Shown: piece after piece, positions 15,705 through 24,379 of the stretch
How the letters are laid out: each line of letters starts with the position of its first letter
Position numbering within the stretch: the stretch's first letter is position 1
Assembly: GCA_019112895.1 (NCBI GenBank)
Contig: DXIM01000006.1
Span: 1 to 51,347 of the forward strand
Source: Candidatus Stackebrandtia faecavium
Lineage (GTDB): Bacteria > Actinomycetota > Actinomycetes > Mycobacteriales > Micromonosporaceae
Direction of reading: 5' to 3'
DNA length: 51,347 nt
The notes under the pieces: generated by a model
Database searches by the model: none
What the model was told of the DNA's origin: nothing
Seen by the model: the letters and a program-made list of their open reading frames with translations, nothing else
Made by a program: the position numbers and the translations under genes

Positions 15705-15760
15705 ATGTGACACGTCGACTCGAGGGGGTTGTTGCCGCCGAATCGGAATTGCGTGGGGCA

Positions 15761-15766
15761 TAATCA
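15761..15766 (+). promoter_or_regulatory. Likely leaderless -10 element of ktrB
   Basis: TAATCA, near TANNNT, followed by 6 nt and the GTG at 15773. Confidence 0.4.
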
Positions 15767-15772
15767 CCACTC

Positions 15773-17104
15773 GTGCGTCAATCCCTGCGCAACCCCGCAC
15801 GAATCGTGCCGTTGGCCTTTTTGAGCGCCATCGCGGTTGGTACCGCATTGCTCCTGTTGCCGATTTCGAGGAACGGCGACGACTCCGCTCCCTTCGTCGA
15901 AGCCATCTTCACCGCTACGTCGGGTGTGTGCGTGACAGGACTGACCGTCGTGGACGTATCCACGTACTGGTCGGGGTTTGGCCAGCTGGTGTTGATCTGC
16001 CTGGTGCAGATCGGCGGGTTCGGCATCATGACGCTTGCTTCGCTGTTGAGTTTGGCCGTGGCCGGTCGGCTGGGTCTTCGAGAGCGGCTCGCGGCCCAGG
16101 TGGAAACCAAAGGCATCGACCTCGGCAACATCAGGAATGTTGTCTTGAGGGTCGCGGTTGTGGTCTTCATCGTGGAGAGCGTGGCAGCCGTCGTCTTGAG
16201 CCTGCGTTTCTATCTCGGATACGGATACGAGTTCGGCACCGCAGTGTGGCACGGCATCTTTCACGCGGTTTCGGCTTTCAACAGTGCCGGTTTCGCGCTG
16301 CACACCGACAGTCTTGAAACCTTCATCCACGATCCCGTCGTCACGGTGCCTGTTGCGGTGGCCGCGCTGATCGGCGGCATCGGTTTCCCCGTCATCGTCG
16401 AGCTCGTTCGACGCACGTTTCGTCCATCAAAATGGACGCTACACACGAAGATCACGTTGATGGGCTCGGCGGTACTCCTCGCCGTCGGGTTTGCGACCTA
16501 CCTCGTCGTCGAATGGGACAACGCGCACACGCTGGGGCCGATGACGCTGCTCGAACGCGTGCATGCCGCGTCCTTTTCGGCGGTCATGCCGCGTTCCGCG
16601 GGCTACAACATCTTGCCGATACCCGACCTCAAGCCCGAGACTTGGGCCATCACCGACGTGTTGATGTTCATCGGTGGCGGCTCCGCGGGCACAGCGGGAG
16701 GCATCAAAGTGTCGACGTTCTTCGTGTTGGCGTTCGTGATCTGGGCGGAACTGCGGGGCGAACCCGACGTGTCCATGTTTGGTCGCACGATTCCAGCCGC
16801 CGCCCAGCGCAGCGCGTTGACGGTCGCGCTGCTGGGTGTCGGCTGTGTCGCGGTGGGCACCATAGCCCTCATGGCGGTATCGAATCTGCCCTTCGACGTG
16901 CTGTTGTTCGACGCCACGTCCGCTTTCGGCACGGTCGGTTTGTCCTCCGGAGCCACGGGGGCACTCAACGACTCCGGCCACCTGATCTTGGTGGCGTTGA
17001 TGTTCACCGGCCGCGTCGGCACCGTCACTTTGGGGGCGGCACTGGCGCTGCGTGCGCGGCATCGCCGCTTCCGTTTCCCCGATTCCCGTCCGATCATTGG
17101 TTGA
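15773..17104 (+). CDS. ktrB: Potassium uptake channel subunit KtrB/TrkH
   Basis: Membrane pore for K+ (or Na+-coupled K+) uptake. The 443-residue protein has the four repeated M1-P-M2 units. The first selectivity-filter loop is TATSGVCVTGLTVVD; later filter glycines appear in FHAVSAFNSAGFAL, PRSAGYNILP and SAFGTVGLSSG. GGGSAGTAGGIKVSTF corresponds to the flexible gating segment of the third repeat. The size and presence of a separate KtrA gene 25 nt downstream fit the Ktr type. GTG at 15773 follows a TAATCA element. Confidence 0.93.
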   Translation: MRQSLRNPARIVPLAFLSAIAVGTALLLLPISRNGDDSAPFVEAIFTATSGVCVTGLTVVDVSTYWSGFGQLVLICLVQIGGFGIMTLASLLSLAVAGRLGLRERLAAQVETKGIDLGNIRNVVLRVAVVVFIVESVAAVVLSLRFYLGYGYEFGTAVWHGIFHAVSAFNSAGFALHTDSLETFIHDPVVTVPVAVAALIGGIGFPVIVELVRRTFRPSKWTLHTKITLMGSAVLLAVGFATYLVVEWDNAHTLGPMTLLERVHAASFSAVMPRSAGYNILPIPDLKPETWAITDVLMFIGGGSAGTAGGIKVSTFFVLAFVIWAELRGEPDVSMFGRTIPAAAQRSALTVALLGVGCVAVGTIALMAVSNLPFDVLLFDATSAFGTVGLSSGATGALNDSGHLILVALMFTGRVGTVTLGAALALRARHRRFRFPDSRPIIG

Positions 17105-17129
17105 TTCGTTAAGCACCAGGAGGATTCAC

Positions 17130-17807
17130 ATGTCGCCGAAACGTAGACACTCACACGGGCACGACACGGTACTCGTGATCGGTCTCGGTCGTTTTGGTGG
17201 AGCGGTCGCGGAATCGCTCGTCCGGATGGGCCATGAGGTGCTGGCGCTCGATGAGCGCGCCGACCTCGTCCAGCGCTGGTCGGAAACGCTCACGCACGTG
17301 GTTCAGGGCGACTCGACCGACACGGTCGTGCTCGAACAGCTAGGGATCAGCGATTTCGACCGTGTCGTCGTAGCGATCGGCACGGACATCGAGGCGAGCG
17401 TGCTGACGGTGCTGGCGGTCGAGGAGGCGGGGGTGAATGAGATCTGGGCGAAAGCCATCACGGCCAAGCATGGGCGCATCTTGCAACGTGTGGGCGCAGA
17501 CCACGTGGTTTACCCTGAAGCTGCCATGGGCGAACGCGTTGCCCATTTGGTGACCGGAAAAATGATCGACTTTATGGAGTTCGATGACGGATTTGCAATT
17601 GTCAAGACTCGTGCGCCCGAGGACTCGATCGGCCGCACATTGGCGGAATCCGCGTTGCGGTCCAGATACGGCGTGACGGTTGTGGGAATCAAGCGGGCCG
17701 ACGAAGATTTCACCTATGCGCGCCCCGAAACCAGCGTCGTCGAAGGCGACCTTCTCATCGTGTCCGGGCCGACATCTAACGTGCAGGAATTCGCCGCCGT
17801 CACCTGA
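17130..17807 (+). CDS. ktrA: Potassium uptake regulatory subunit KtrA/TrkA (RCK)
   Basis: Cytoplasmic gating ring subunit for KtrB. The 225-residue protein has an N-terminal Rossmann RCK_N domain with TVLVIGLGRFGGAVAESLV (nucleotide-binding GxGxxG) and the acidic residue at the end of strand 2 (LALDE). The C-terminal RCK_C domain begins about residue 140, with SIGRTLAESALRSRYGVTVVGIKR and GDLLIVSGP. The start is fixed by a perfect AGGAGG 5 nt before the ATG at 17130. It is co-transcribed with ktrB. Confidence 0.94.
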   Translation: MSPKRRHSHGHDTVLVIGLGRFGGAVAESLVRMGHEVLALDERADLVQRWSETLTHVVQGDSTDTVVLEQLGISDFDRVVVAIGTDIEASVLTVLAVEEAGVNEIWAKAITAKHGRILQRVGADHVVYPEAAMGERVAHLVTGKMIDFMEFDDGFAIVKTRAPEDSIGRTLAESALRSRYGVTVVGIKRADEDFTYARPETSVVEGDLLIVSGPTSNVQEFAAVT

Positions 17808-17978
17808 ACACTGCAATGATTACCATTTGGTAACTGTATGAAAAAAATGCCCCGCGGTCTTGGCTTACCCCCCGCAGACACGTAAGGATATCCCGACAGG
17901 CCGTCAGCAACCGGGGCGGTAACCCCCGCGCGGTGCCCACCACCGCCCCATACCAGAATGCGAAAGGCTCACCCCACA
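17808..17978 (+). promoter_or_regulatory. Structured leader upstream of the NIT sensor kinase gene
   Basis: This gap has several short dyads: TTACC-ATTT-GGTAA near 17820, the palindrome GGATATCC near 17886, and a perfect 8-bp stem GGGGCGGT (17913-17920) with ACCGCCCC (17942-17949) around a 21-nt C/G-rich loop. The stem ends 11 nt before the GAAAGG that would serve the ATG at 17979. I could not match it to a riboswitch consensus I know. It may be a structured 5' UTR. Confidence 0.4.
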
Positions 17979-20525
17979 ATGGCTAAAGGCGAGGCAACTT
18001 CGCGCCGGACCTCGGTGCGCCTAAGGCTCATGTTGCCCATTGCCGCCGCGATCGCGGGCGTCCTGGCGCTCGGCACCATCCAGGTCGGCGGCGCGTTGCA
18101 AACCAACAGCGATGCCGCCCGCGCAACCGTCCTGGCGGACCTGACCACGTCCACCGCGAAAATCTTGCACGTGGGGCAAGACGAAGTAGCGGCGACGGCG
18201 CAAAGCAACGCCGACAACGGCGACTCCTACGGCGAAGAGCTTGACGATGCGAAAGACCGCACCGACGAGTTCATTGAAAAATTTGTCAAATCCTCAAAGG
18301 ATGTCCGCAAGCAGGTTCCGGAACTGCGCGCCGTCCTCATCACCGCCGAAGGCGCTGCGTCCGAGATCGAGACCGCGCGCGAAACCCTCGACCAGTTCGC
18401 TCAAGGAGAGGGGAACTTCTCCGACCCCGAGGTGACGCACGGGCTCGAGGTGTACCAGTCGATCGCGCACCGAGTGCTGGACGTCGCCGACGCGCTGCCG
18501 AACTACATCGCCGACCCCGAACTGGCACAGCAGGCGCGCGCCCTGTCCTCGCTCGCGGGCGCGAAACAGGCCGCCGGTGATCAGCGTTTTGTCGTCGGAA
18601 ACCTCATGTCCGCCTCATCGTCGCAACCGGACGTCACTAACCGGCTCGCCCAGTACACGTCCGTGCGGGACGAACGCCTCGGCGAGTTCTACCGGGCCGC
18701 GAACCCGCGCGCGAAGGGGCTGTACGCGACGACCGTCAACGGTCCGCCGGTACAACGCTCCACTGAGATCGTCACGATGCTGCTCGCCGGCAAAACCCCC
18801 GATTACAGCCGCGGCGACTGGGAATTCGCACAATCCAGCTACGTCGACAAGCTGCACCAGGTCGAGACCCAATTGGCTGAAGACCTCGGCGATTCGGCCG
18901 CACACATGGAGTCGCAGGCACAGCAGGACGCCATCGTCACCGGTGCGTTCGTTCTCGCTGTCGCCGGTTTGGCGTTCGCGACCGCGACGCTGCTGGCGTT
19001 GCAGATCAGCCGAAGGCTACGCCGCCTGCGGCGCAACGCGTTGACGACGGCGGAGGAAACCCTGCCCAACGCTGTCGCCGAAATGACGGAAGCGCGCAGC
19101 GAGAAACAGGTCAACGACGCTGTGTTCCTGGCGGAATCTGCCACAGTGCTGACCGAAAAACGCCGCTCGTCCGACGAGGTCGGGGCCGTGACCCAGGCGT
19201 TCGACCTGGTCAACCGGCGTGCACTGCGTCTCGCCGCGGACCAGGCGCTGCTGCAGCTCGACGTCGCCGCCATGATGATCGCGCTAGCGCGACGCGGCCA
19301 GAGCCTCGTGCAGCGCCAGCTGCAGATGCTCGAAGAGTTCGCCGAGATCGAGCGCGACCCGGAAGGCAGGCGCCGACTCAGGACGCTGAACCACCTGGCC
19401 TCACGCATGCGGCGTAACGAAGAGAACCTGCTGCTGCTCGCCGGCGGCGACCCCGGACGCCGCCACAACCATGCAGCCACGGCCGCGACCACGGTGGCTG
19501 AAGCCGCAGCCGCGATCGAGGACTCCGACCGCGTCGTGATCGAGGACTCCGGAAGTGCGCGCATCGCGGCCAGCGCCGTCGGAGACGTCGTCCACTTGCT
19601 GGCGGAGCTGTTGGAGAACGCGGCGCTGTTCTCGCCGCCGAACACCGCAGTGCGCGTCGGTACGCGCCACACGGTGCACGAGCTTGTCATCAGCGTCCAA
19701 GACGAAGGTATCGGTCTGACACCCGAACAAGTGGAGGAGATCAACGAGCGCCTGGCGGAACCGTCGGGACTGACCTCGTCGCTGGCGGGAACCATGGGTC
19801 TGCTCGTGGTTGCCCGGCTGGCGGCGCGCCACAACATCGACGTGCAGTTGCATTCCACGTCGAGCAAGGGAACTTTGGCGGTCGTGCGCATTCCGGACAC
19901 GCTGGTTGAAGGGGAGGGCTACGGTGCCGTGCCGCAGCAGCCGCGCTCCGGGATGCCGGCGGACGAATTGCCGACGACCGGTTCGCCGCTGGCGTTGACG
20001 GCCGAGCCCTCGGCGGGGCCGCAGACCGGCACGGGCGATCCCTCGACGGGGTCGAACGCGATCATCGTGCCGGACGCACACCGGGGCGCCAGCATCGATG
20101 CTGCGGCGCCAGCGTCTTCGCGTCCTAGCGTCGGCACTGGTTCCGTCCCCGCGACGCCCGCCGGGCAGACCGGCTGGTTCATGCCAGCGACTGGTTCCGG
20201 CGATTCGCCGTCCCAAGCCCCGGGATCGCTCAGCTGGCGCTCGGCCGCCGGCGATATTGCATACGACCAGGCGAGAGAGGCGATTGCGTCACAACACCAG
20301 TCCCCGGCAAATGGCGGTTATAACGTGAATGATGGAAACTTGCCACAACGTCGCCCCGGCGCACGGTTGCTACCGGGCTCGGTGAGCGGCGACGAGCCCA
20401 GCCCAAATCCGGGTGGTGGTGCCGATAACGAAGCGCTGGACCCCGACGAAGTGCGCACCCGGCTGTCCGGGTTCGCGGGTGGCATTGCCGCCGCAGAATC
20501 GTCGGGAACCGATAACTTTCGGTAG
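17979..20525 (+). CDS. Conservon-type sensor histidine kinase with NIT-like sensor domain (CvnA-like)
   Basis: An 848-residue membrane protein: one helix near residues 15-40, an all-helical extracytoplasmic region of about 280 residues like the nitrate/nitrite-sensing NIT domain, a second helix near 318-342, a HAMP-like linker, the dimerisation helix with LNHLASRMRRNEENLLLLAGG (candidate phospho-His), and a HATPase domain with LLAELLENAALFSPP and VQDEGIGLT. A Gly/Pro/Ser-rich tail of over 200 residues follows, as in actinobacterial CvnA proteins. GAAAGG before the ATG at 17979 favours it over the ATG at 17958. The roadblock gene follows; no DUF742 or GTPase gene of a full conservon is present. 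Confidence 0.85.
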   Translation: MAKGEATSRRTSVRLRLMLPIAAAIAGVLALGTIQVGGALQTNSDAARATVLADLTTSTAKILHVGQDEVAATAQSNADNGDSYGEELDDAKDRTDEFIEKFVKSSKDVRKQVPELRAVLITAEGAASEIETARETLDQFAQGEGNFSDPEVTHGLEVYQSIAHRVLDVADALPNYIADPELAQQARALSSLAGAKQAAGDQRFVVGNLMSASSSQPDVTNRLAQYTSVRDERLGEFYRAANPRAKGLYATTVNGPPVQRSTEIVTMLLAGKTPDYSRGDWEFAQSSYVDKLHQVETQLAEDLGDSAAHMESQAQQDAIVTGAFVLAVAGLAFATATLLALQISRRLRRLRRNALTTAEETLPNAVAEMTEARSEKQVNDAVFLAESATVLTEKRRSSDEVGAVTQAFDLVNRRALRLAADQALLQLDVAAMMIALARRGQSLVQRQLQMLEEFAEIERDPEGRRRLRTLNHLASRMRRNEENLLLLAGGDPGRRHNHAATAATTVAEAAAAIEDSDRVVIEDSGSARIAASAVGDVVHLLAELLENAALFSPPNTAVRVGTRHTVHELVISVQDEGIGLTPEQVEEINERLAEPSGLTSSLAGTMGLLVVARLAARHNIDVQLHSTSSKGTLAVVRIPDTLVEGEGYGAVPQQPRSGMPADELPTTGSPLALTAEPSAGPQTGTGDPSTGSNAIIVPDAHRGASIDAAAPASSRPSVGTGSVPATPAGQTGWFMPATGSGDSPSQAPGSLSWRSAAGDIAYDQAREAIASQHQSPANGGYNVNDGNLPQRRPGARLLPGSVSGDEPSPNPGGGADNEALDPDEVRTRLSGFAGGIAAAESSGTDNFR

Positions 20526-20574
20526 CACGAGACCTCGTTCTACGTCCCCCTGAGTGATTAAGGACTATGCACTG

Positions 20575-20991
20575 ATGACCACATCACAGCAAGCGGGCCA
20601 GGTCGGTGAGCTGGATTGGCTGCTTACATCGTTCGTCCAGAAGATTCCGGACGTGGCACACGCATTGACCGTCTCGGTTGACGGTCTGGCGCTGGCGGTG
20701 TCGGCCGGCCTGCCGACGGACCGCGCCGACCAGCTGGCGGCGATCACCAGCGGTTTGGCGAGCCTCACCACGGGCGCGGCGAAGGTGTTGACCGCCGGCA
20801 GGGTGCGGCAATCCGTGGTCGACATGGATGAGGGCGTGCTGTTGCTGATGGCTGTCGGCGACCGGGCCCAGGTCGCCGTGTTGGCCCGCGCCGGTTGTGA
20901 CCTCGGCCTGGTCGGTTACGAAACCGCCCTGCTGGTGAAGCGAGTGGCGGCCGCTCTCGACCCGGGAGTCCGTCGCGGCGGAATGTCGTGA
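20575..20991 (+). CDS. Roadblock/LC7-domain protein (CvnB-like)
   Basis: A 138-residue protein that is one roadblock/LC7 domain: LDWLLTSFVQKIPDVAHALTVSVDG, LALAVSAGLPTDRADQLAAITSGL, then a second strand pair with VVDMDEGVLLLMAVGDRAQVAVLA. In conservons this protein works with the sensor kinase and a small GTPase. ATG at 20575 is chosen because AAGGA lies about 11 nt upstream and the homology starts there; GTG at 20554 is also open. It follows the kinase by 50 nt, so co-transcription is likely. Confidence 0.88.
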   Translation: MTTSQQAGQVGELDWLLTSFVQKIPDVAHALTVSVDGLALAVSAGLPTDRADQLAAITSGLASLTTGAAKVLTAGRVRQSVVDMDEGVLLLMAVGDRAQVAVLARAGCDLGLVGYETALLVKRVAAALDPGVRRGGMS

Positions 20992-21468
20992 CACCGCCAC
21001 GGTGAAGTTTCTCGACGAACGGTGAGGCGCCGGGATCACCCGAGGAGTACGGGCGCTGCCCAGCGCACATGTCCCGGGCTTATCGGCGCGTCCGGTGGTA
21101 CTTGAGCGTCGATGCCTCGAGCCGACGCGAGCCGGAGAGCGTCGGCACGTGCCGACGGCGAATTCGCCTCCCGCGGGTTCGCAGATGAATTTGTGACGTT
21201 ATGAACATTCGTATGGCCGTTTCGACACGCGCGGCCGAAGCGACGTGGAGATTCGCATCGGGCATGCGCTGCCAGCTTGAGCCACAGCAGGCCATCCGCT
21301 CAAAGCCTGCGATACATTGCGAGCTGGACTGGCCGTATCGATATGGAACCCGACGGAATGTCGAAGGCGGTGACGGGCTATTCTGCCACCGCCAGCCATA
21401 CGTGAACATTGCGAAGATGTTTCGGCCCCAAGAAGTGGTTGGCTAGACAGAATTCAGGAGGCCCGCAG
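20992..21468 (+). other. Gene-free stretch upstream of ctaD
   Basis: About 480 bases without a convincing gene. It holds the palindrome cluster at 21140-21177 and, presumably, the ctaD promoter. No remnant of a DUF742 or conservon GTPase gene was seen. Short frames here have no recognisable domain. Confidence 0.5.
21140..21177. repeat. Three adjoining perfect palindromes
   Basis: CGTCGGCACGTGCCGACG (18 bp, 21140-21157), GGCGAATTCGCC (12 bp, 21157-21168) and CCCGCGGG (8 bp, 21170-21177) lie almost end to end, about 290 bp before ctaD. Confidence 0.7.
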
Positions 21469-23196
21469 GTGACAGCGGTTTCGCCGAAGCCGATCATTGC
21501 GCGACCGTGGCCGGTCCGCCGAGAACCCAAGGGTTCGTGGTTGGCACGCACGTTGCGCACGACTGACGCCAAGCAGATCGGCTTGATGTACATAGTCACG
21601 TCGTTTTTGTTCTTCGGCATCGGCGGCTTTATGGCGCTGCTGATGCGGGCAGAGCTTGGACAGCCCGGTCTGCAGTTCCTGTCCGTGGAACAGTTCAACC
21701 AGCTGTTCACCATGCATGGCACGATCATGCTGCTGCTGTTCGCGACGCCGATCGTGTTCGGGTTCGCCAACTATGTGATCCCGCTTCAAATCGGCGCGGC
21801 CGACGTGGCGTTCCCCCGTCTGAACGCGTTCGCCTACTGGCTTTACGCCCTCGGCGGCTTGAGCGTTCTATCCAGCTTCGCGACCCCCGGAGGCGCAGCT
21901 AGTTTCGGGTGGTTCGCGTACCAGCCGTTGTCGGACGTGGTGCATTCGCCGGGAGTCGGCGGCAACCTGTGGTTCGTCGGTCTGGTCGTGTCCGGTCTGG
22001 GAACGATCCTTGGTGCGGTCAACATCATCACGACCGTGCTGACGCTGCGCGCGCCCGGTATGACGATGTTCCGCATGCCGATCTTCACCTGGAACGTGCT
22101 GATCACGTCCCTGCTGGTGCTGATGGTCTTCCCGATTCTGACGGCGGCCCTGTGTGGCGCGTTGGCGGACCGACTATTGGGGGCACACGTTTTCGCCTCC
22201 GAGACCGGTGGGGCGATGCTGTGGCAGCACCTGTTCTGGTTCTTCGGTCACCCCGAGGTGTACATCGTGGCGTTGCCGTTCTTCGGCATCATCACGGAGG
22301 TCATCCCGGTCTTCAGCCGAAAACCAGTGTTCGGTTATAAGACGTTGATCGCGGCGACGCTGGGTGTGGCCGTGCTGTCGATGTCCGTGTGGGCGCACCA
22401 CATGTTCGCGACCGGCCAGGTTCTGCTGCCGTTCTTCTCCTTCATGTCGTTCCTCATCGCCGTGCCGACGGGTATGAAGTTCTTCAACTGGGTCGGCACG
22501 ATGTGGCGTGGCCAGTTGACGTTCGAGACACCGATGCTGTTCGCGATCGGCTTCTTGACGACCTTCCTGTTCGGTGGTCTGTCGGGTGTCTTGTTGGCGA
22601 GCCCGCCGATCGACTTCCACGTCACCGACACGTACTTCGTCGTGGCGCACTTCCACTACGTGCTGTTCGGAACGATCGTGTTCGCCGTTTACGCCGGTGT
22701 GTACTTCTGGTTCCCGAAGGCGGCCGGCCGCATGTACGACGAGCGGCTCGGGAAGGTCCATTTCTGGTTGACCTTCATCGGTTTCCACACCACGTTCCTC
22801 GTCCAGCACTGGCTCGGTAACGAAGGCTTCCCGCGTCGTTACGCCGACTACCAGGCAGGCGACGGCTTCACGACTTTGAACATGATTTCGACAGTGGGCG
22901 CGTTCATCCTGGGCGCTTCGACGCTGCCGTTCATTTGGAACATGTTGAAGTCGTTCAAGGCCGGCCGCATCGTCACCGCGAACGACCCGTGGGGCTTCGG
23001 TGCGAGCTTGGAATGGGCGACGTCGAGCCCGCCGCCGTTGCGTAACTTCGACCGGATGCCACGCATCCGCAGCGAGCGTCCCGCGCTCGACGAGAAGTTC
23101 GGGATGGCGATGGAGCGCGCGAGGCTGGAGAAAGCGTCGGCCAAGAGCGACAGCGGTGACGATCCCGACGGGGCGAAGAAAGACCCCGAGGAATAA
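21469..23196 (+). CDS. ctaD: Cytochrome c oxidase subunit I (aa3 type)
   Basis: Catalytic subunit of the terminal oxidase. The 575-residue protein has 12 predicted helices. Heme and copper ligands are visible: [15 protein letters not shown] (low-spin heme His), [16 protein letters not shown] (CuB His and the His-Tyr cross-link region), [10 protein letters not shown] (two CuB His) and [11 protein letters not shown] (heme a3 and a His). GTG at 21469 is chosen because AGGAGG lies 7 nt upstream and [17 protein letters not shown] is the usual actinobacterial N-terminus; an upstream start at 21409 is not supported. The other subunits are not adjacent, as is common in actinobacteria. A strong terminator follows. 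Confidence 0.97.
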   Translation: MTAVSPKPIIARPWPVRREPKGSWLARTLRTTDAKQIGLMYIVTSFLFFGIGGFMALLMRAELGQPGLQFLSVEQFNQLFTMHGTIMLLLFATPIVFGFANYVIPLQIGAADVAFPRLNAFAYWLYALGGLSVLSSFATPGGAASFGWFAYQPLSDVVHSPGVGGNLWFVGLVVSGLGTILGAVNIITTVLTLRAPGMTMFRMPIFTWNVLITSLLVLMVFPILTAALCGALADRLLGAHVFASETGGAMLWQHLFWFFGHPEVYIVALPFFGIITEVIPVFSRKPVFGYKTLIAATLGVAVLSMSVWAHHMFATGQVLLPFFSFMSFLIAVPTGMKFFNWVGTMWRGQLTFETPMLFAIGFLTTFLFGGLSGVLLASPPIDFHVTDTYFVVAHFHYVLFGTIVFAVYAGVYFWFPKAAGRMYDERLGKVHFWLTFIGFHTTFLVQHWLGNEGFPRRYADYQAGDGFTTLNMISTVGAFILGASTLPFIWNMLKSFKAGRIVTANDPWGFGASLEWATSSPPPLRNFDRMPRIRSERPALDEKFGMAMERARLEKASAKSDSGDDPDGAKKDPEE

Positions 23197-23215
23197 CTAA
23201 ACGTGGAAAACGAGG

Positions 23216-23246
23216 AATCGAGGTGACTACGGTCGCCTCGATTTTT
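23216..23246 (+). terminator. Rho-independent terminator of ctaD
   Basis: A 12-bp stem AATCGAGGTGAC (23216-23227) with GTCGCCTCGATT (23232-23243), one G-T pair, TACG loop, and a run of five Ts overlapping the stem end. Confidence 0.88.
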
Positions 23247-23262
23247 CGTTGCGCAGGTGGTT

Positions 23263-23268
23263 TAGCCT
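23263..23268 (+). promoter_or_regulatory. Leaderless -10 element of the membrane protein gene at 23275
   Basis: TAGCCT followed by 6 nt and the ATG at 23275; 17 nt after the ctaD terminator. Confidence 0.5.
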
Positions 23269-23274
23269 CGGGGC

Positions 23275-23832
23275 ATGTCTGGATTGAAGCTGTGGTTGCT
23301 GCCGTTGCTGTTCGTCTTCGGCGGCGCCTCTGCTCTTCTGGTTTCCGTTGTCGCGGCGAACGCGTCCCAGTCCACCTTTGCACCGACATATTCGAATCGT
23401 GCCGTGATGGTGACAGTGGTTGTATTCGCGCTGTTGGCGATCATTTTTTTCATATCGGGCGCGCGCGGTTACCTCCTGTCGCGCTGGGCCGGAATCCTTC
23501 AGGCGTGCCTGCTGCTGGTCGGGGTCCACGCATATCTAGCCGCTGACCAGTGGTTCGCCCCCGTCAGCGACACGCCCGATATCGCGGGCGTCGACCGTTT
23601 CGCGGTCTACAACCCCCTCGTGACGACCGGTGCCTGCCTCATCGCTTTGTCGGTGGTGCCGTTTTGGTGGCAGTTTTCCAAGGCGCGGCGGCAAGTCCAG
23701 TTGGGGCGCGAGCTTCGACGTTCCAAGGAGCGTCAACATGAGTCGATCCGAGAAACAGGGTCAGGGCGAGCCTTACTTTCTCGGTTCGCGCCATTAAGCT
23801 TGTGTTATGGCACGAGCACTGATCATTGTTGA
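23275..23832 (+). CDS. Four-helix membrane protein, unknown function
   Basis: A 185-residue protein with hydrophobic segments near residues 5-27, 43-62, 67-85 and 115-133, then a basic, charged tail. A conserved domain is not recognised. Its last 26 bases overlap the start of pncA, so the terminal residues may be poorly constrained. The leaderless -10 element and placement straight after a terminator support it as a separate unit. Confidence 0.6.
   Translation: MSGLKLWLLPLLFVFGGASALLVSVVAANASQSTFAPTYSNRAVMVTVVVFALLAIIFFISGARGYLLSRWAGILQACLLLVGVHAYLAADQWFAPVSDTPDIAGVDRFAVYNPLVTTGACLIALSVVPFWWQFSKARRQVQLGRELRRSKERQHESIRETGSGRALLSRFAPLSLCYGTSTDHC
23795..23800 (+). promoter_or_regulatory. Leaderless -10 element of pncA
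   Basis: TAAGCT followed by 6 nt and the ATG at 23807; the same hexamer precedes cbs. Confidence 0.5.
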
Positions 23833-24379
23833 CGTTCAAAACGACTTCTGCGAAGGCGGATCGATGGGCGTTGCCGGCGGTGCCGCCGTCGCGCGAGACA
23901 TCTCGTCGATGGTGGCGGCCGAAGCGGACCGCTGGAACCATGTGGTCGGTACTCGCGACTACCACATCGACCCCGGCCATCACTTCTCGCCGGAACCCGA
24001 TTTCGTCGACACGTGGCCGCCGCACTGCGTGGTCGGGACCGAGGGCGCCGCATTGCACCCAGACATGACGGCCCCGATGGAGGCTTTGTTCGATAAGGGC
24101 GCCTATTCGGCCGCCTATTCGGGTTTCGAAGGCAATGCGGGCGAAGTGTCGTTGGTGCGGTGGCTGCGCGACCACGATGTCGATGCCGTCGACATCGTCG
24201 GTATCGCCACGGACCACTGCGTGAGGGCAACCGCCTTGGATGCCGTTGAGGAAGGTTTCGACACCACGGTGCTGCTAGATAAGACCGCGGGCGTCGCCGA
24301 CACCACGACGGAAACGGCGCTGCAGGAGATGACTAAGGCCGGCGTGACTTTGGATGGTAAGCCGCGCGTCGGCGCCTAA
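23807..24379 (+). CDS. pncA: Nicotinamidase PncA
   Basis: Converts nicotinamide to nicotinic acid in NAD salvage. The 190-residue isochorismatase-fold protein has the Asp-Lys-Cys triad: IIVDVQNDF (Asp9), FDKGAYSAAYSGF (Lys near 95) and TDHCVRATA (Cys near 142). The metal site is in RDYHIDPGHHF. The cis-peptide region VGIATDHC is typical. Its stop codon overlaps that of pncB on the other strand, so the two salvage genes lie tail to tail. Confidence 0.95.
   Translation: MARALIIVDVQNDFCEGGSMGVAGGAAVARDISSMVAAEADRWNHVVGTRDYHIDPGHHFSPEPDFVDTWPPHCVVGTEGAALHPDMTAPMEALFDKGAYSAAYSGFEGNAGEVSLVRWLRDHDVDAVDIVGIATDHCVRATALDAVEEGFDTTVLLDKTAGVADTTTETALQEMTKAGVTLDGKPRVGA

Noticed and set aside
17808-17957. 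Known riboswitch (SAM-IV, ydaO/c-di-AMP, cobalamin) upstream of the NIT kinase
   Set aside because: Short stretches such as GTCAGCAACC look familiar, but the conserved cores and stem order of those classes are not present, and the downstream gene does not fit.
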